A stretch of 63,667 bases of DNA from Alkalinema sp. CACIAM 70d (GTDB taxonomy: Bacteria > Cyanobacteriota > Cyanobacteriia > Leptolyngbyales > Leptolyngbyaceae). The notes under the pieces were generated by a model. It made no database searches. It was not told where the DNA came from and saw only the letters and a list, made by a program, of their open reading frames with translations. How positions within the stretch are numbered: the first letter of the stretch is position 1; each line of letters starts with the position of its first letter. Location: positions 1 through 63,667 of the forward strand of contig MUGG01000104.1 in NCBI GenBank assembly GCA_002148405.1, in the 5' to 3' direction. A program made the position numbers and the translations under genes. Positions 36,108 to 44,330 of the stretch are shown here, piece by piece.

Positions 36108-36989
36108 TCATTGGCGACACAGCAACAAATTGCTGTCCAATTGCCCATTAGGGGCAGCAAACTCGTTGCGAGCATTAACATTGAAGATACCTTTCTCAAA
36201 GCTCATGTCAACTTCTGCGACTCGAAAGGGTGGAGCAATTTTGTTCTTCGCCACCTTGATTTTGACTCGAATACCGTACTCCTCATTTCCTCGTTTTAAT
36301 GTCTGACTCAGACGAGTATCCAATCTTAATGAGGCATAGTATTTTAGCGCATTCCCGCCTGTGGTTGTTTCAGGTCTACCGTAAACCACACCAAGTTTGA
36401 AGCGTAGTTGATTCAGAAAAATCACGGTGCATTGACTATGCAAGCAATTCATTAAGCGTCGGAGAGCTTTGCTCATCAACGAGGCAATGGAAGTCGTCGG
36501 AAAATCGCCCATATCTGCTTGAAGTTCTGCCTCTGTCACCAAAGCAGCTACAGAATCTAGCACAATCAGATCAATGGTCTTGGAACGCACCAGTTGTTCA
36601 ACCAGTTCCATTGCCATTTCACCGCTATCAGGCTGGCTGACCAACACCTGATCAATATCGACTCCGATCGCAGAGGCGTAGTGGGGATCAAGGGCATGTT
36701 CCATATCGACAAAAGCAGCAATACCCCCAAGCTTTTGTATTTGGGCGATCGCCTGTAATGCCAGCGTGGTCTTACCGCTACTTTCTGATCCATAGATCTC
36801 AATAATGCGTCCTCTAGGATATCCGCCTCCTAATGCTAAATCTAGCTCAGTTGAGCCACTAGAAAAGGTTTCCACCTGCATGTGAGTAGCATCTCCCAGC
36901 CGCATGATAGAACCATCTCCCAATTCTCGATTAATCGCTGCCAGGGTTCGTTCCAGGGTGGACTGTTTAGCTGCCAATTTGTTAGCCAT
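36108..36989 (-). CDS. recA: RecA-family recombinase, short C-terminus
   Basis: The 293-residue product begins at ATG 36989 ([16 protein letters not shown]). It has Walker [10 protein letters not shown], the Walker B-type [11 protein letters not shown] and a well-kept L2 region ([25 protein letters not shown]). The L1 region, usually GDSHMGLxARLMSQAL, reads [16 protein letters not shown]. The sequence ends shortly after the core ([20 protein letters not shown]), so most of the C-terminal domain and its acidic tail is missing; cellular RecA is about 350 residues. It is clearly a plasmid paralogue, not the host recA. It follows holA and dnaX on the same strand and probably serves recombination-dependent replication or repair. 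Confidence 0.9.
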   Translation of the reverse strand: MANKLAAKQSTLERTLAAINRELGDGSIMRLGDATHMQVETFSSGSTELDLALGGGYPRGRIIEIYGSESSGKTTLALQAIAQIQKLGGIAAFVDMEHALDPHYASAIGVDIDQVLVSQPDSGEMAMELVEQLVRSKTIDLIVLDSVAALVTEAELQADMGDFPTTSIASLMSKALRRLMNCLHSQCTVIFLNQLRFKLGVVYGRPETTTGGNALKYYASLRLDTRLSQTLKRGNEEYGIRVKIKVAKNKIAPPFRVAEVDMSFEKGIFNVNARNEFAAPNGQLDSNLLLCRQ

Positions 36990-37008
36990 CACTTTTGAAA
37001 AATGAACA

Positions 37009-37034
37009 ACCGATCTCCATGACTGAAGATCGGT
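37009..37034. promoter_or_regulatory. Inverted repeat just upstream of recA
   Basis: ACCGATCT and AGATCGGT are perfect eight-base arms with a ten-base spacer, 19 bases before the recA start, in the gap behind holA. It may be an operator or an RNA hairpin affecting recA translation. It does not match the cyanobacterial LexA box. Confidence 0.4.
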
Positions 37035-37092
37035 AAATGTGCAGCGATAGCTGGCAGCCACACGCTGAAATCATCACCACTGAACTCAACAA

Positions 37093-38058
37093 TCACTCTG
37101 AATGAACAGGATGGAACAATCTTGTAATCACAAGGAGGAACGGCATAATTGAGTTTGCGTTAACAGAACCTTGCTTAATTGCCATTTCTAAATCCACCAG
37201 CTTTGTAACTGCTTGAATCAAGGATTTGATCGGTATGGTTACGACCTCTTGTCGCAAATAGTAAAGCCGATTAGGATTCCCCACGTTACACAGTTGAGCA
37301 ATTTCAGTGTTGTTCTGGATACCACTCGCAAGCGCACTTTTAACCCATAGCCAGGTTCTAAACTGGGTTAGTAGAGTCGCAACCATCACCAGCATTGGCT
37401 CAGAGCGAGTCAGCAATTCATCGATTAGACGGACCACTGCTTCACTTTCCCCATTGCGAACTGCTTCTGCCAGTTGTAAATTACTCTGTGTTTGACAGGG
37501 AATGAGACTTTGAACTTCTGCTAGATAAATGGGTTGACCGTTCGCGTGAGTTGCAAGCTTGCGGAGTTCTGACGCAACCCGGATCATGTCATTGCCGATC
37601 GCTTCTGCTAAATATTCAACAACATCCTTGGGCAGTCGCAGTTTCATACATTTTGCTTGGGTGGCGATTGCCTCTGCGATCAAATCTGTATGCCAGGACG
37701 GTATCAGTGAAAATTCAAAACACTGACCGTACTTGATCAAATGCTTGTAGATTTTCAAGCGCTTATCCACAGTCGTTGCCATGAACAAAAGTGTTGTAGA
37801 ATCTGGCACTTGAGCAAGCTGCTGTAAACTCTCTAACTGGGTATCACCCCATTGTTTAAGATTGCAATCCTCTACAATAACAAGCCGTTTACCACCACTT
37901 AGTGAAGGAGTTCGTGCCGCACTGATTGCTTGTTCTAAAGCACTAGAGGGAAAACGGTGATAGCAGAACTCCAACCATTGTGGATCAAGTTCCAATTTGT
38001 ACTGCTCTAGTTTTTGGCGAATGGCAAACTGATCATCTCCAGTTATCAGAACAATCAT
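37093..38058 (-). CDS. holA: DNA polymerase III delta subunit (clamp loader)
   Basis: The 321-residue protein matches the delta subunit throughout. It starts with MIVLITGDDQFAIRQKLEQY. It continues with SLSGGKRLVIVEDCNLK and a degenerate P-loop domain lacking Walker A, as expected for delta. The helical collar follows with YLAEAIGNDMIRVASELRKLA and the C-terminal LEMAIKQGS block. Delta opens the clamp by binding its hydrophobic pocket. Its ATG overlaps the dnaX stop by four bases, so the two clamp-loader subunits are made together. A separate delta-prime gene is not present in the window; the host may supply it or DnaX may replace it. Confidence 0.88.
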   Translation of the reverse strand: MIVLITGDDQFAIRQKLEQYKLELDPQWLEFCYHRFPSSALEQAISAARTPSLSGGKRLVIVEDCNLKQWGDTQLESLQQLAQVPDSTTLLFMATTVDKRLKIYKHLIKYGQCFEFSLIPSWHTDLIAEAIATQAKCMKLRLPKDVVEYLAEAIGNDMIRVASELRKLATHANGQPIYLAEVQSLIPCQTQSNLQLAEAVRNGESEAVVRLIDELLTRSEPMLVMVATLLTQFRTWLWVKSALASGIQNNTEIAQLCNVGNPNRLYYLRQEVVTIPIKSLIQAVTKLVDLEMAIKQGSVNANSIMPFLLVITRLFHPVHSE

Positions 38059-39503
38059 CCTGACCTCCCATTTCTGCTAGCTATGGGCGTTTTGATCAGT
38101 ACGGTTATTGGCTTCTGACTCTGAGTAGTTCGCTGAAGCATTCGGGCGATCGCCTGTTGATTCGCTTCAAACTTGGCAAACGATGCAGGAGCAACTTCCA
38201 GAATTGCCTTGGTTCCTTTTAGCTTGGTCAAGCGTGCCTGTGTCAACAACTTTTGAGTTCCTGGTTTAGCGGAGGCTACAACTTTTTGCCAGAGCGCTGC
38301 TAAATCAGTAGGTTTGTGACCTGTGGTTGTCGAAGATGCCTCAGAGCTTGCTTTACGGCTGTGCCCATTTTTGCCTACTGCCTGCTTCACATCTGGAGAG
38401 CTAAAGGGAATCGATCTCAACATCGGCATTAAGTTCAGCAGACACGTCTCTAGCCAGACAGCCGTGTTGGTTGTGTTGCGAAGATAGCTCTCTGCTTTCT
38501 GTAATTGAACCAGAGATTGATTGATTGCATCAAAATCCCAATGAGCCAAAATCGCCTTCAATTGGCTATAGTTGACAGGGCTAGTAAGTAGATCTGTTGC
38601 CTGGGGAGCCGCTTTGAGGATCAGCAGATCTCGGTAGGTTTGGAGCAAGCTGCTGAGAATCAGTTTGGGCGTTTTGCCAGAATCAACCAGCGTTCGGGCT
38701 GATTGAAGGAGTTGAAACGTATTGTTGGTAGCGATCGCCTCCAGTACTGCCAGCAAGTCTGTTGCCGTAACACCACCCGTCATTTCAAGCACATGATTTG
38801 CTGTAACCGCTTCACCCAGCAAGCTAACCTGTCCCAAAAGCTGAAGCGCATCCCGTAAGCCTCCTTCTGCAAACCGGGCGATCGTCATTAAAGCGTCATC
38901 CTCCACAGCGATCGCCTCAGCATTAGCAACCTCCTGAAGATGTTGGGCGATCGTCTGGATCGACAGCGTCCGAAAGTGAAACACCTGACAGCGGCTTACA
39001 ATCGTCGGCAATACCTTATGCACTTCTGTGGTGCAAAGAATAAAGACCACATGGGGTGGTGGCTCCTCAATACACTTCAGCAAAGCATTTTGGGACTGAG
39101 TGGTTAACATGTGGCTTTCATCAAGCAGGAAAACTCGGTAACGTCCAATAACCGGAGCAAGGCTGCTGCGTTCAATCAAGGCACGGGCATCATCCACCCC
39201 ATTGTTGGAGGCAGCATCAATTTCACTGACATCGAGACTGTTGCTGGTTTCGATCGAACGGCAAGATTGGCAAACACCACAGGGTTCATCAGTCGGTTCA
39301 TCAAAGCTTAAACAGTTTAGAGACTTGGCAAAGATGCGGGCTGTAGAGGTTTTACCTGTTCCTCTAGAACCTGTGAAGAGATACGCTGGGGCAATGTGTA
39401 TTCGGTTAATGGCATTGGTTAGAGCCGTTTGAACGTAGAGTTGTCCAACTAGTTCTGCCAGGGTTTTAGGGCGATATTTTTGATGGAGGGCGATGGTCGG
39501 CAT
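38055..39503 (-). CDS. dnaX: DNA polymerase III tau/gamma subunit (clamp loader ATPase)
   Basis: The 482-residue protein has the full clamp-loader ATPase. It starts HQKYRPKTLAELVGQ. Walker A is GSRGTGKTSTA, and the zinc module includes CGVCQSC. Walker B is VFLLDESHML, followed by ALLKCIEEPPPHVVFILCTTE and the SRC sensor (IVSRCQVFHF). A helical collar and a C-terminal region with ALWQKVVASAKPGTQ, the tau-like domain seen in cyanobacterial DnaX, complete it. It is shorter than host DnaX proteins, which carry long linkers. It is coupled to holA and lies behind lexA by 68 bases. With DnaN and the PolA homologues it forms a private processivity machinery. Confidence 0.92.
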   Translation of the reverse strand: MPTIALHQKYRPKTLAELVGQLYVQTALTNAINRIHIAPAYLFTGSRGTGKTSTARIFAKSLNCLSFDEPTDEPCGVCQSCRSIETSNSLDVSEIDAASNNGVDDARALIERSSLAPVIGRYRVFLLDESHMLTTQSQNALLKCIEEPPPHVVFILCTTEVHKVLPTIVSRCQVFHFRTLSIQTIAQHLQEVANAEAIAVEDDALMTIARFAEGGLRDALQLLGQVSLLGEAVTANHVLEMTGGVTATDLLAVLEAIATNNTFQLLQSARTLVDSGKTPKLILSSLLQTYRDLLILKAAPQATDLLTSPVNYSQLKAILAHWDFDAINQSLVQLQKAESYLRNTTNTAVWLETCLLNLMPMLRSIPFSSPDVKQAVGKNGHSRKASSEASSTTTGHKPTDLAALWQKVVASAKPGTQKLLTQARLTKLKGTKAILEVAPASFAKFEANQQAIARMLQRTTQSQKPITVLIKTPIASRNGRSG

Positions 39504-39571
39504 GGTGATAGTAGTTTAATCATCATGGCGATCGCCCCTAGTCAGGGGCAGCTTGCTTTAGTGGAGGTCAA

Positions 39572-40213
39572 TTAAAGACTGCTCCAGTCTTGCCAAACCC
39601 ATAACAGAACACCTTGCACCTCTACTCGGCATTCTTCTACATCAACCGTAATCGGCGGGTAGTTAGGATTAGATGCAATCAACGAAATGTGGTTGCCTTC
39701 ACGGTAAAAGTGCTTCAACGTTGTACCCCTACCTTCTACCCACGCTGCTACAATCGCTCCATCCTTTAATGCAGCGAGATCAGGGACAGGACGCATAATC
39801 ACAAATGAGCCATCCGTAATGTGGTCACCAATCATACTGTCTCCAGCAACTTGGAGTGCAAAATCTCCAGGTTTTAGCTTCGGACTGGAAATTGGCAGTA
39901 CATCCTGACTATCGGTGAATACTTCGCTCAGATAGCCTGCAGCGATCGTCCCCCAAATCGGAATGCCACCTCGGTTGGACTTAAGAATCGGAATGCCACC
40001 TCGGTTGGACTTAAGAATTCGAATAGCACGGGCCTTTCCAGATCGCCGTTCGATATAGCCTTCGCGTTCTAAGTGTTTGAGACTGTTTTGGATTGCACTA
40101 CGCGACTTCTCCATTGCCGCCATCATTTCATCAATGACAGGAATATAGCCATGAAGCTGAATGTACGCTTCCAAGTATTCAAGGAGTTTTAGGTGGGGAG
40201 ATGGGTACTGCAT
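39572..40213 (-). CDS. lexA: LexA-like SOS repressor
   Basis: The 213-residue protein has a winged-helix N-terminus (LLEYLEAYIQLHGYIPVIDEM) and an S24 self-cleavage domain. Cleavage is expected at Ala92-Gly93 (TIAAGYL). The catalytic Ser126 lies in GDSMIGDHI and Lys167 in GTTLKHFY, so self-cleavage looks intact. Unusually, the linker carries an exact repeat of ILKSNRGGIP from a 30-base tandem duplication right before the cleavage site. A perfect cyanobacterial LexA box lies 29 bases upstream, so it should repress itself. It stands ahead of dnaX-holA-recA on the same strand, so the clamp loader and recombinase may be damage-regulated. Confidence 0.9.
   Translation of the reverse strand: MQYPSPHLKLLEYLEAYIQLHGYIPVIDEMMAAMEKSRSAIQNSLKHLEREGYIERRSGKARAIRILKSNRGGIPILKSNRGGIPIWGTIAAGYLSEVFTDSQDVLPISSPKLKPGDFALQVAGDSMIGDHITDGSFVIMRPVPDLAALKDGAIVAAWVEGRGTTLKHFYREGNHISLIASNPNYPPITVDVEECRVEVQGVLLWVWQDWSSL
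39956..40015. repeat. Exact 30-base tandem duplication in the lexA linker
   Basis: Units at 39956-39985 and 39986-40015 are identical at the DNA level, which implies a recent slip or recombination event. It keeps frame and adds ten residues to the hinge in front of the Ala-Gly cleavage site. Confidence 0.9.
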
Positions 40214-40241
40214 TCAATAGACATCACTAATTTGGTTTAAT

Positions 40242-40255
40242 AGTACACTTGTTCT
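40242..40255 (-). promoter_or_regulatory. LexA (SOS) box upstream of lexA
   Basis: AGTACACTTGTTCT matches the cyanobacterial LexA consensus RGTACNNNDGTWCB at every position. It stands 29 bases before the lexA start codon, the usual place for an autorepressor site. Confidence 0.85.
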
Positions 40256-40550
40256 AAATTTTAGGCAAGCTAGTGACAAACAGGCACTAAAATTGAGCAA
40301 ATTCCAAGCTCTAAAACCCTATGATCAGAGTCGTTGTTAAATCTTTAAAGCCGCGTTAAACCGCATCATTCAGCTACCGCTATTTCACGATCAATAGATC
40401 ATCAATGCAATCCTGGCGGAGATAAATGCCAAGCACCTTTGCAACAATGGTTAGTATACAGTAATGCGTTAGCAACTGCCCCTGGAAGCGCCCCTTTATC
40501 ACGAACCCTCCAACTAACAAAAGTATTGGGGGCAATACCAATACAACAGC
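40256..40550. other. 295-base intergenic gap between dnaN and the lexA promoter
   Basis: No supportable gene. It holds the upstream part of the lexA promoter and the end of the dnaN transcript. I see no clear terminator hairpin in it. An open frame crossing it on the plus strand runs into dnaN antisense and has no ribosome binding site. Confidence 0.5.
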
Positions 40551-42032
40551 TTACTCGGGTTGCTTATAAAGAGGAAAGAGAAAGTGGCGCATTTCCATCT
40601 CTAATTCGGGATTGCGGAAATCTCCAGCAGGAACCAGCATTGCTGGATAGTCCGGTTGCTTTAAATGCATCTTGATTCCGGAACTAGGAATGGCTTTAAC
40701 CACTTCTCCTAGGTATTTGAGGTTGAATTGGATATCTAATGTCATATCTGTAGGGATATGAGCACTGATGGTTTCATCACCTTTACCAAATTCCCGTTCG
40801 ATCGAAAGGTGAATCCGTTGTGTTACTCCATCAAATCGAAACTGAATCCCTCTCTCCTTTTTGTCAGTCAACACTGACAGTCGTTCCAACGCTTTAAGCA
40901 ATCCTGATTTCTCCAGCACCACTTCTCTATCAAAGCTGTATCGGGACAACAACTGCTCACAGTCGGGATATTGTCCTTCAATGCACTGGCAACTCAAAAC
41001 AATATCCTGCCATGCAAAACTTGCACGAGTTGCTTGAGCGTCGTACAGCAGTTGGATTGCGTCAACTGAATCAGCGAGATTACGAATGAGTTCCTTCAGT
41101 GCTTTACCAGGAATGGGAAATTGAGTGAGTTCATCAGTTCCCGATCGCTTGCGCCGCTGTCTACCAATCCCCTCCGTTGACAATTCTGCGATCGCTACTC
41201 GATGCCCATCTGTTGCAACAAATTTCAAGGCATTGTGCCTAATGTGAATGTAAACGCCTGTCAAAATGCGCTTAGTTTCATCCGTGCTGATCGCATACAG
41301 CACACCTTTCAGCCCTTCCCTGAGGATATTAGTCGGTAGGGAAACAGGAGTTACTTGAGGTGTTGTAATCGGCGGAAACTCTTCAGCTGGAATTCCTCGA
41401 ATTTCATAGTTGCCATCCGCGTCCGACAAGGTAATCGAGCAAGTTTTGATGGGTTGCTCCTCTCCAGATATAGGTTGTGTAGTCTGCATCTGACTGTTGA
41501 GGTTGATGCTACCCGTTGGAAACTGCTTGACCATTCCTGAAAGCATCTCAACCGGTACCGTAATCTCACTGCCCAAAAGAACCTCAGCCTCAAAGCTTGC
41601 CTGAATGGTCATCGCCAAGTTAGTTACGGTCAAATGAACCTGTTGAGCTTTCACATCTGCCACGACCAACACATTCGCCAGCACTGGATGGTTGGGTTTT
41701 GTTGGCGCTGCACAACTTGCGATCGCCAGCGCATCATAAAACTGATTCTGCGAACAAATCACTTGCATTCCTTGCTCATTTGCAGATGTGCCCTTTAGCT
41801 GAGACTTAGCTGTCCGTCTTCGCGATGATTTCTTCGGCACAGGCTCTGTTGATATTTCAGGCTCATTGCCTGTTGCTGCCGCTTCACTCGCCTTTGATGG
41901 ATCGGTAGGTTGCTCTAGGGAAGTGCGTGTTGCAGGAAGCCGCTGGGCGATCGTAGCTTCAGAAGTCGGTTGTTCAGTCTGCCTTTTTTGCTTAGCAGTC
42001 TTGCCCCTAGATCGTTGTAATGCTTGCGTCAT
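40551..42032 (-). CDS. dnaN: DNA polymerase III beta sliding clamp with N-terminal extension
   Basis: The 493-residue product carries a normal three-domain clamp from Met89 (MQVICSQNQFYDALAIASCA). It is recognisable by PNHPVLANVLV, EEFPPITTP, RILTGVYIHI, FVATDGHRVA and a C-terminal MLVPAGDFRNPE...FLFPLY. Ahead of it are 88 residues rich in Lys, Arg, Ser, Thr and Gln, probably disordered and basic, which ordinary clamps lack. The clamp is a plasmid paralogue and should hold polymerase or other motif-bearing partners such as the QVSLF protein at 12704. No internal start with a ribosome binding site is evident at Met89, so the extension is probably translated. An ACTTAGGGAA repeat element lies upstream. 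Confidence 0.92.
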   Translation of the reverse strand: MTQALQRSRGKTAKQKRQTEQPTSEATIAQRLPATRTSLEQPTDPSKASEAAATGNEPEISTEPVPKKSSRRRTAKSQLKGTSANEQGMQVICSQNQFYDALAIASCAAPTKPNHPVLANVLVVADVKAQQVHLTVTNLAMTIQASFEAEVLLGSEITVPVEMLSGMVKQFPTGSINLNSQMQTTQPISGEEQPIKTCSITLSDADGNYEIRGIPAEEFPPITTPQVTPVSLPTNILREGLKGVLYAISTDETKRILTGVYIHIRHNALKFVATDGHRVAIAELSTEGIGRQRRKRSGTDELTQFPIPGKALKELIRNLADSVDAIQLLYDAQATRASFAWQDIVLSCQCIEGQYPDCEQLLSRYSFDREVVLEKSGLLKALERLSVLTDKKERGIQFRFDGVTQRIHLSIEREFGKGDETISAHIPTDMTLDIQFNLKYLGEVVKAIPSSGIKMHLKQPDYPAMLVPAGDFRNPELEMEMRHFLFPLYKQPE

Positions 42033-42245
42033 AATCAGTGTCTCTGATTGAATGGTCGTCGAAGGATGCCTGCGTTAGCAGATGAGAAATGTCAAAGCCC
42101 CTAGGGCACAAGCTTTTTGGCAGACTGCTTAAATTACTTAGGGTATAGTAGGTAGCCCAAAAGCTATTAAGTATTCTCTAAATAAACAAGATTGTTGGAG
42201 GCAACCCAGCATGGGTGAACCCGATACATTACTTCTAGCAGGTAG

Positions 42246-42301
42246 TTTTACTTAGGGAATACTTTGGAGCGATTTTATCCAAAACTGTTCCCTAAGTAAA
42301 A
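42246..42301. repeat. ACTTAGGGAA long-spaced inverted repeat, copy 3
   Basis: TTTTACTTAGGGAA and TTCCCTAAGTAAAA are perfect 14-base arms with a 28-base spacer, directly behind the helicase stop codon and 214 bases before the dnaN start. A further half site ACTTAGGGTA lies at 42136-42145. The core matches the two copies at 10712-10829. It may be a terminator stem for the helicase gene, an operator for dnaN, or both. Confidence 0.75.
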
Positions 42302-42304
42302 GTC

Positions 42305-43678
42305 CTATGGCACCACCAAAATCCGACGACGCGCACGGCTGGCTCCGACATACCATAAGCGATTGTGCTCCCTCACCTTTGCCAGCCAGTCTTTTGCTAT
42401 CTCCCCACGCTCAGGATTAAGCCGTTTACTGAAATCCTGTCCATCAACAGCACATTCTAGAAACGTGCTGCCTTGGCTGTTGTGAACTGTAATTGCAAAG
42501 CAATTTCTGACGTTAGCAAACTGCTCTAGGTGTCGATAATAATCCCACCACAGGGACGGATTGCGCTTAGCGATCGCCATCAACCGACGCGCTTCTCCAT
42601 CAAACCGATTCTGCTCATCTTCATGCAGAGCGTAGATTTGACGTGATACGCCATCATCGGTTACAACCTTTAACCTCCAAGCTTTGTAATTACTGTAGCG
42701 ATCTTCTGAAAATTCTTGAATCATGAATTCTGTTGAAGTAGAGAGGATGATCGTTTTCCCATCCGGAGCCAAAACTGGATCGCGCGTGATCAGTCGTTCA
42801 CCGGGAAGAAAGCGAGAGGTTGTTTTGCCATACAGATGGCTACGAATCTGCCGGTTGTAATAATCCACTTGGGCATTCGTCCAGCAAAGAATCCTAAAAC
42901 AGTCAGGGTTATCGGAGAACTCACTGGAGATTTTTTTGAAGGCATATTTGAGTAGCGATCGCCGCTTGACCAACAACGAACCGTTACTCTTATCCGGTAA
43001 ATATTTTGCAAATGGCTCAAAGGGCGCTTTGCTCTTCGTCACTGCATAACGGCAAGCCGTGATAAATTCCAGCAGTGGACTATCTGTGCCTTGGCGTACC
43101 ACTTGAGTCAACACCGCTTTATTGGGTGTGTTGAAGGCTGGCGATCGCCCTTCATTTACCGGATTAAGCTGAGCCGGATCACCCATCAAAATCATTTTCA
43201 GCGAGTGCCACGTTGACGTTCTTTTAGACGCTTCCTCAATCCAGTGCCAGAGCTGTTCCCCAATCATGGAACACTCGTCAATGAACACCACATCGAACAA
43301 CCCGATATAGGATGTTCCGGTTGGTGCCAACACTTTTTCATTACCTCTGGAAACCATCCCCAGCCCTAGCAATTGGTGAATGGTAAAGAAGTCCACGCCA
43401 GTCACACCGTTCTCCAGCGCCATTCGTTGCAACACACCAACAGCCTTATTGGTGGGGGCAGTCAGAACCACCCGTTTGCCTTGGTTGACTAGCACCTTCA
43501 CCAATTGAAAAACGATCGTTGATTTTCCTGTACCAGCAAAACCAACTAAAAGAAACAGGGCAGCCGTGACAGCCGGTTGCAAGAACGTCCACATTGCATC
43601 CAGAGCTTTACGCTGCTGCTCAGTCAGTTGAAAGGGTAAAGAGACAACTGGGGAAGAAGCAGGAAGGGTTTGCATCAT
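42305..43678 (-). CDS. SF1 DNA helicase, RecD/Dda-like
   Basis: The 457-residue product begins at the ATG at 43678 behind GGAGTTATC; an ATG 24 bases upstream is possible but lacks a site. It is an SF1B-type helicase with LTEQQRKALDAM (Q-like motif), Walker A GFAGTGKST, motif Ia LTAPTNKAV, motif II FIDECSMIG, motif III GDPAQLNPV, motif V VHNSQGSTF and motif VI YVGASRARRRI. This compact single-chain layout resembles phage T4 Dda and RecD2. Such helicases clear proteins from DNA and help start or restart forks. It precedes dnaN on the same strand. Confidence 0.88.
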   Translation of the reverse strand: MMQTLPASSPVVSLPFQLTEQQRKALDAMWTFLQPAVTAALFLLVGFAGTGKSTIVFQLVKVLVNQGKRVVLTAPTNKAVGVLQRMALENGVTGVDFFTIHQLLGLGMVSRGNEKVLAPTGTSYIGLFDVVFIDECSMIGEQLWHWIEEASKRTSTWHSLKMILMGDPAQLNPVNEGRSPAFNTPNKAVLTQVVRQGTDSPLLEFITACRYAVTKSKAPFEPFAKYLPDKSNGSLLVKRRSLLKYAFKKISSEFSDNPDCFRILCWTNAQVDYYNRQIRSHLYGKTTSRFLPGERLITRDPVLAPDGKTIILSTSTEFMIQEFSEDRYSNYKAWRLKVVTDDGVSRQIYALHEDEQNRFDGEARRLMAIAKRNPSLWWDYYRHLEQFANVRNCFAITVHNSQGSTFLECAVDGQDFSKRLNPERGEIAKDWLAKVREHNRLWYVGASRARRRILVVP

Positions 43679-43874
43679 GATAACTCCGCTAATTTCATTC
43701 ACAAATCAGCTTGGTACAGCGGTAGCTGGCTATTTTGGTCTGCTCGAAGGTTGCAACGTAGCGATCGCACTTCCGAGTCCCGTCATAGTGCTCTCCAAGA
43801 GTAACCAATCGAGGGATGCAAACTGAAAACGTAATTTAGGGATCCGAATGGTGTCTAGCCACCTGGCTAGTTCT

Positions 43875-43978
43875 CTTATACAACGGTTGGCAGATCAACC
43901 TGTTTCTTATACAAGAGATCTAGAGAGCTATTGAGATTTTCAATCAGGATTTAAATTCTGTGGTATCTCTTATATAAG
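43875..43978 (+). promoter_or_regulatory. Three CTTATAYAAG-type sites, probable operator of the RHH gene
   Basis: CTTATACAAC (43875-43884), CTTATACAAG (43906-43915) and CTTATATAAG (43969-43978) lie within 104 bases ahead of the ribbon-helix-helix gene; the last one is a perfect palindrome. Short palindromic repeats like these are the usual targets of RHH dimers, so the downstream protein may repress itself and perhaps its neighbours. Confidence 0.6.
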
Positions 43979-43993
43979 CGATCATGGGTAACT

Positions 43994-44200
43994 ATGAACA
44001 CCGATAAAGAAAAGCGGAGCCGTAAGGGGCAGGGACAGTATTATACAGAACCTAAAAAGCCAACCATGATTGGTCTGACTCCCACAGCCGTTGAACAACT
44101 CGATGAACTTGCCGCAGAGTTTCAGCTTTCTCGCTCTGAGTTTATCGAACAGATTGCCCGACGGTTGATCCCTGTTGGTGCATCGGGTCCTACTCATTAA
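43994..44200 (+). CDS. Ribbon-helix-helix (CopG-like) regulator
   Basis: The 68-residue protein has a Lys-rich N-terminus followed by a ribbon-helix-helix unit: the strand PTMIGLTPTAVEQL, helix LDELAAEFQL, and SRSEFIEQIARRLI. Its size and position, upstream of the initiator gene, match plasmid copy-control regulators of the CopG type. It is preceded by three repeated palindromic sites that could be its operator. The protein probably acts as a dimer on DNA. Divergent from the helicase gene. Confidence 0.8.
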   Translation: MNTDKEKRSRKGQGQYYTEPKKPTMIGLTPTAVEQLDELAAEFQLSRSEFIEQIARRLIPVGASGPTH

Positions 44201-44246
44201 GCCACCAGAATTCAGATTTTTATCACTTGTGTGAGAAGGAGCAACA

Positions 44247-44330
44247 ATGTCTCGTCAAGCAAACTGCAACAGGCGTGATCCAACTAATACTCCAGATCAA
44301 AGAACACCAAAGTCTCGTCTTGGCGGGTGA
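44247..44330 (+). CDS. Possible 27-codon leader peptide before the initiator gene
   Basis: An ATG behind a very good site (GAAGGAGCAACA) opens 27 codons (MSRQANCNRRDPTNTPDQRT...) ending in TGA at 44328-44330. Its last codons form the left arm and the loop of the hairpin at 44301-44344. Translation of this small frame could therefore control the hairpin, as in attenuation. A longer frame overlapping it has no ribosome binding site. Whether it is translated is unknown. Confidence 0.4.
   Translation: MSRQANCNRRDPTNTPDQRTPKSRLGG

Noticed and set aside
40439..40675. 78-codon plus-strand frame between lexA and dnaN
   Set aside because: Half of it is antisense to dnaN, and no ribosome site or domain is visible.
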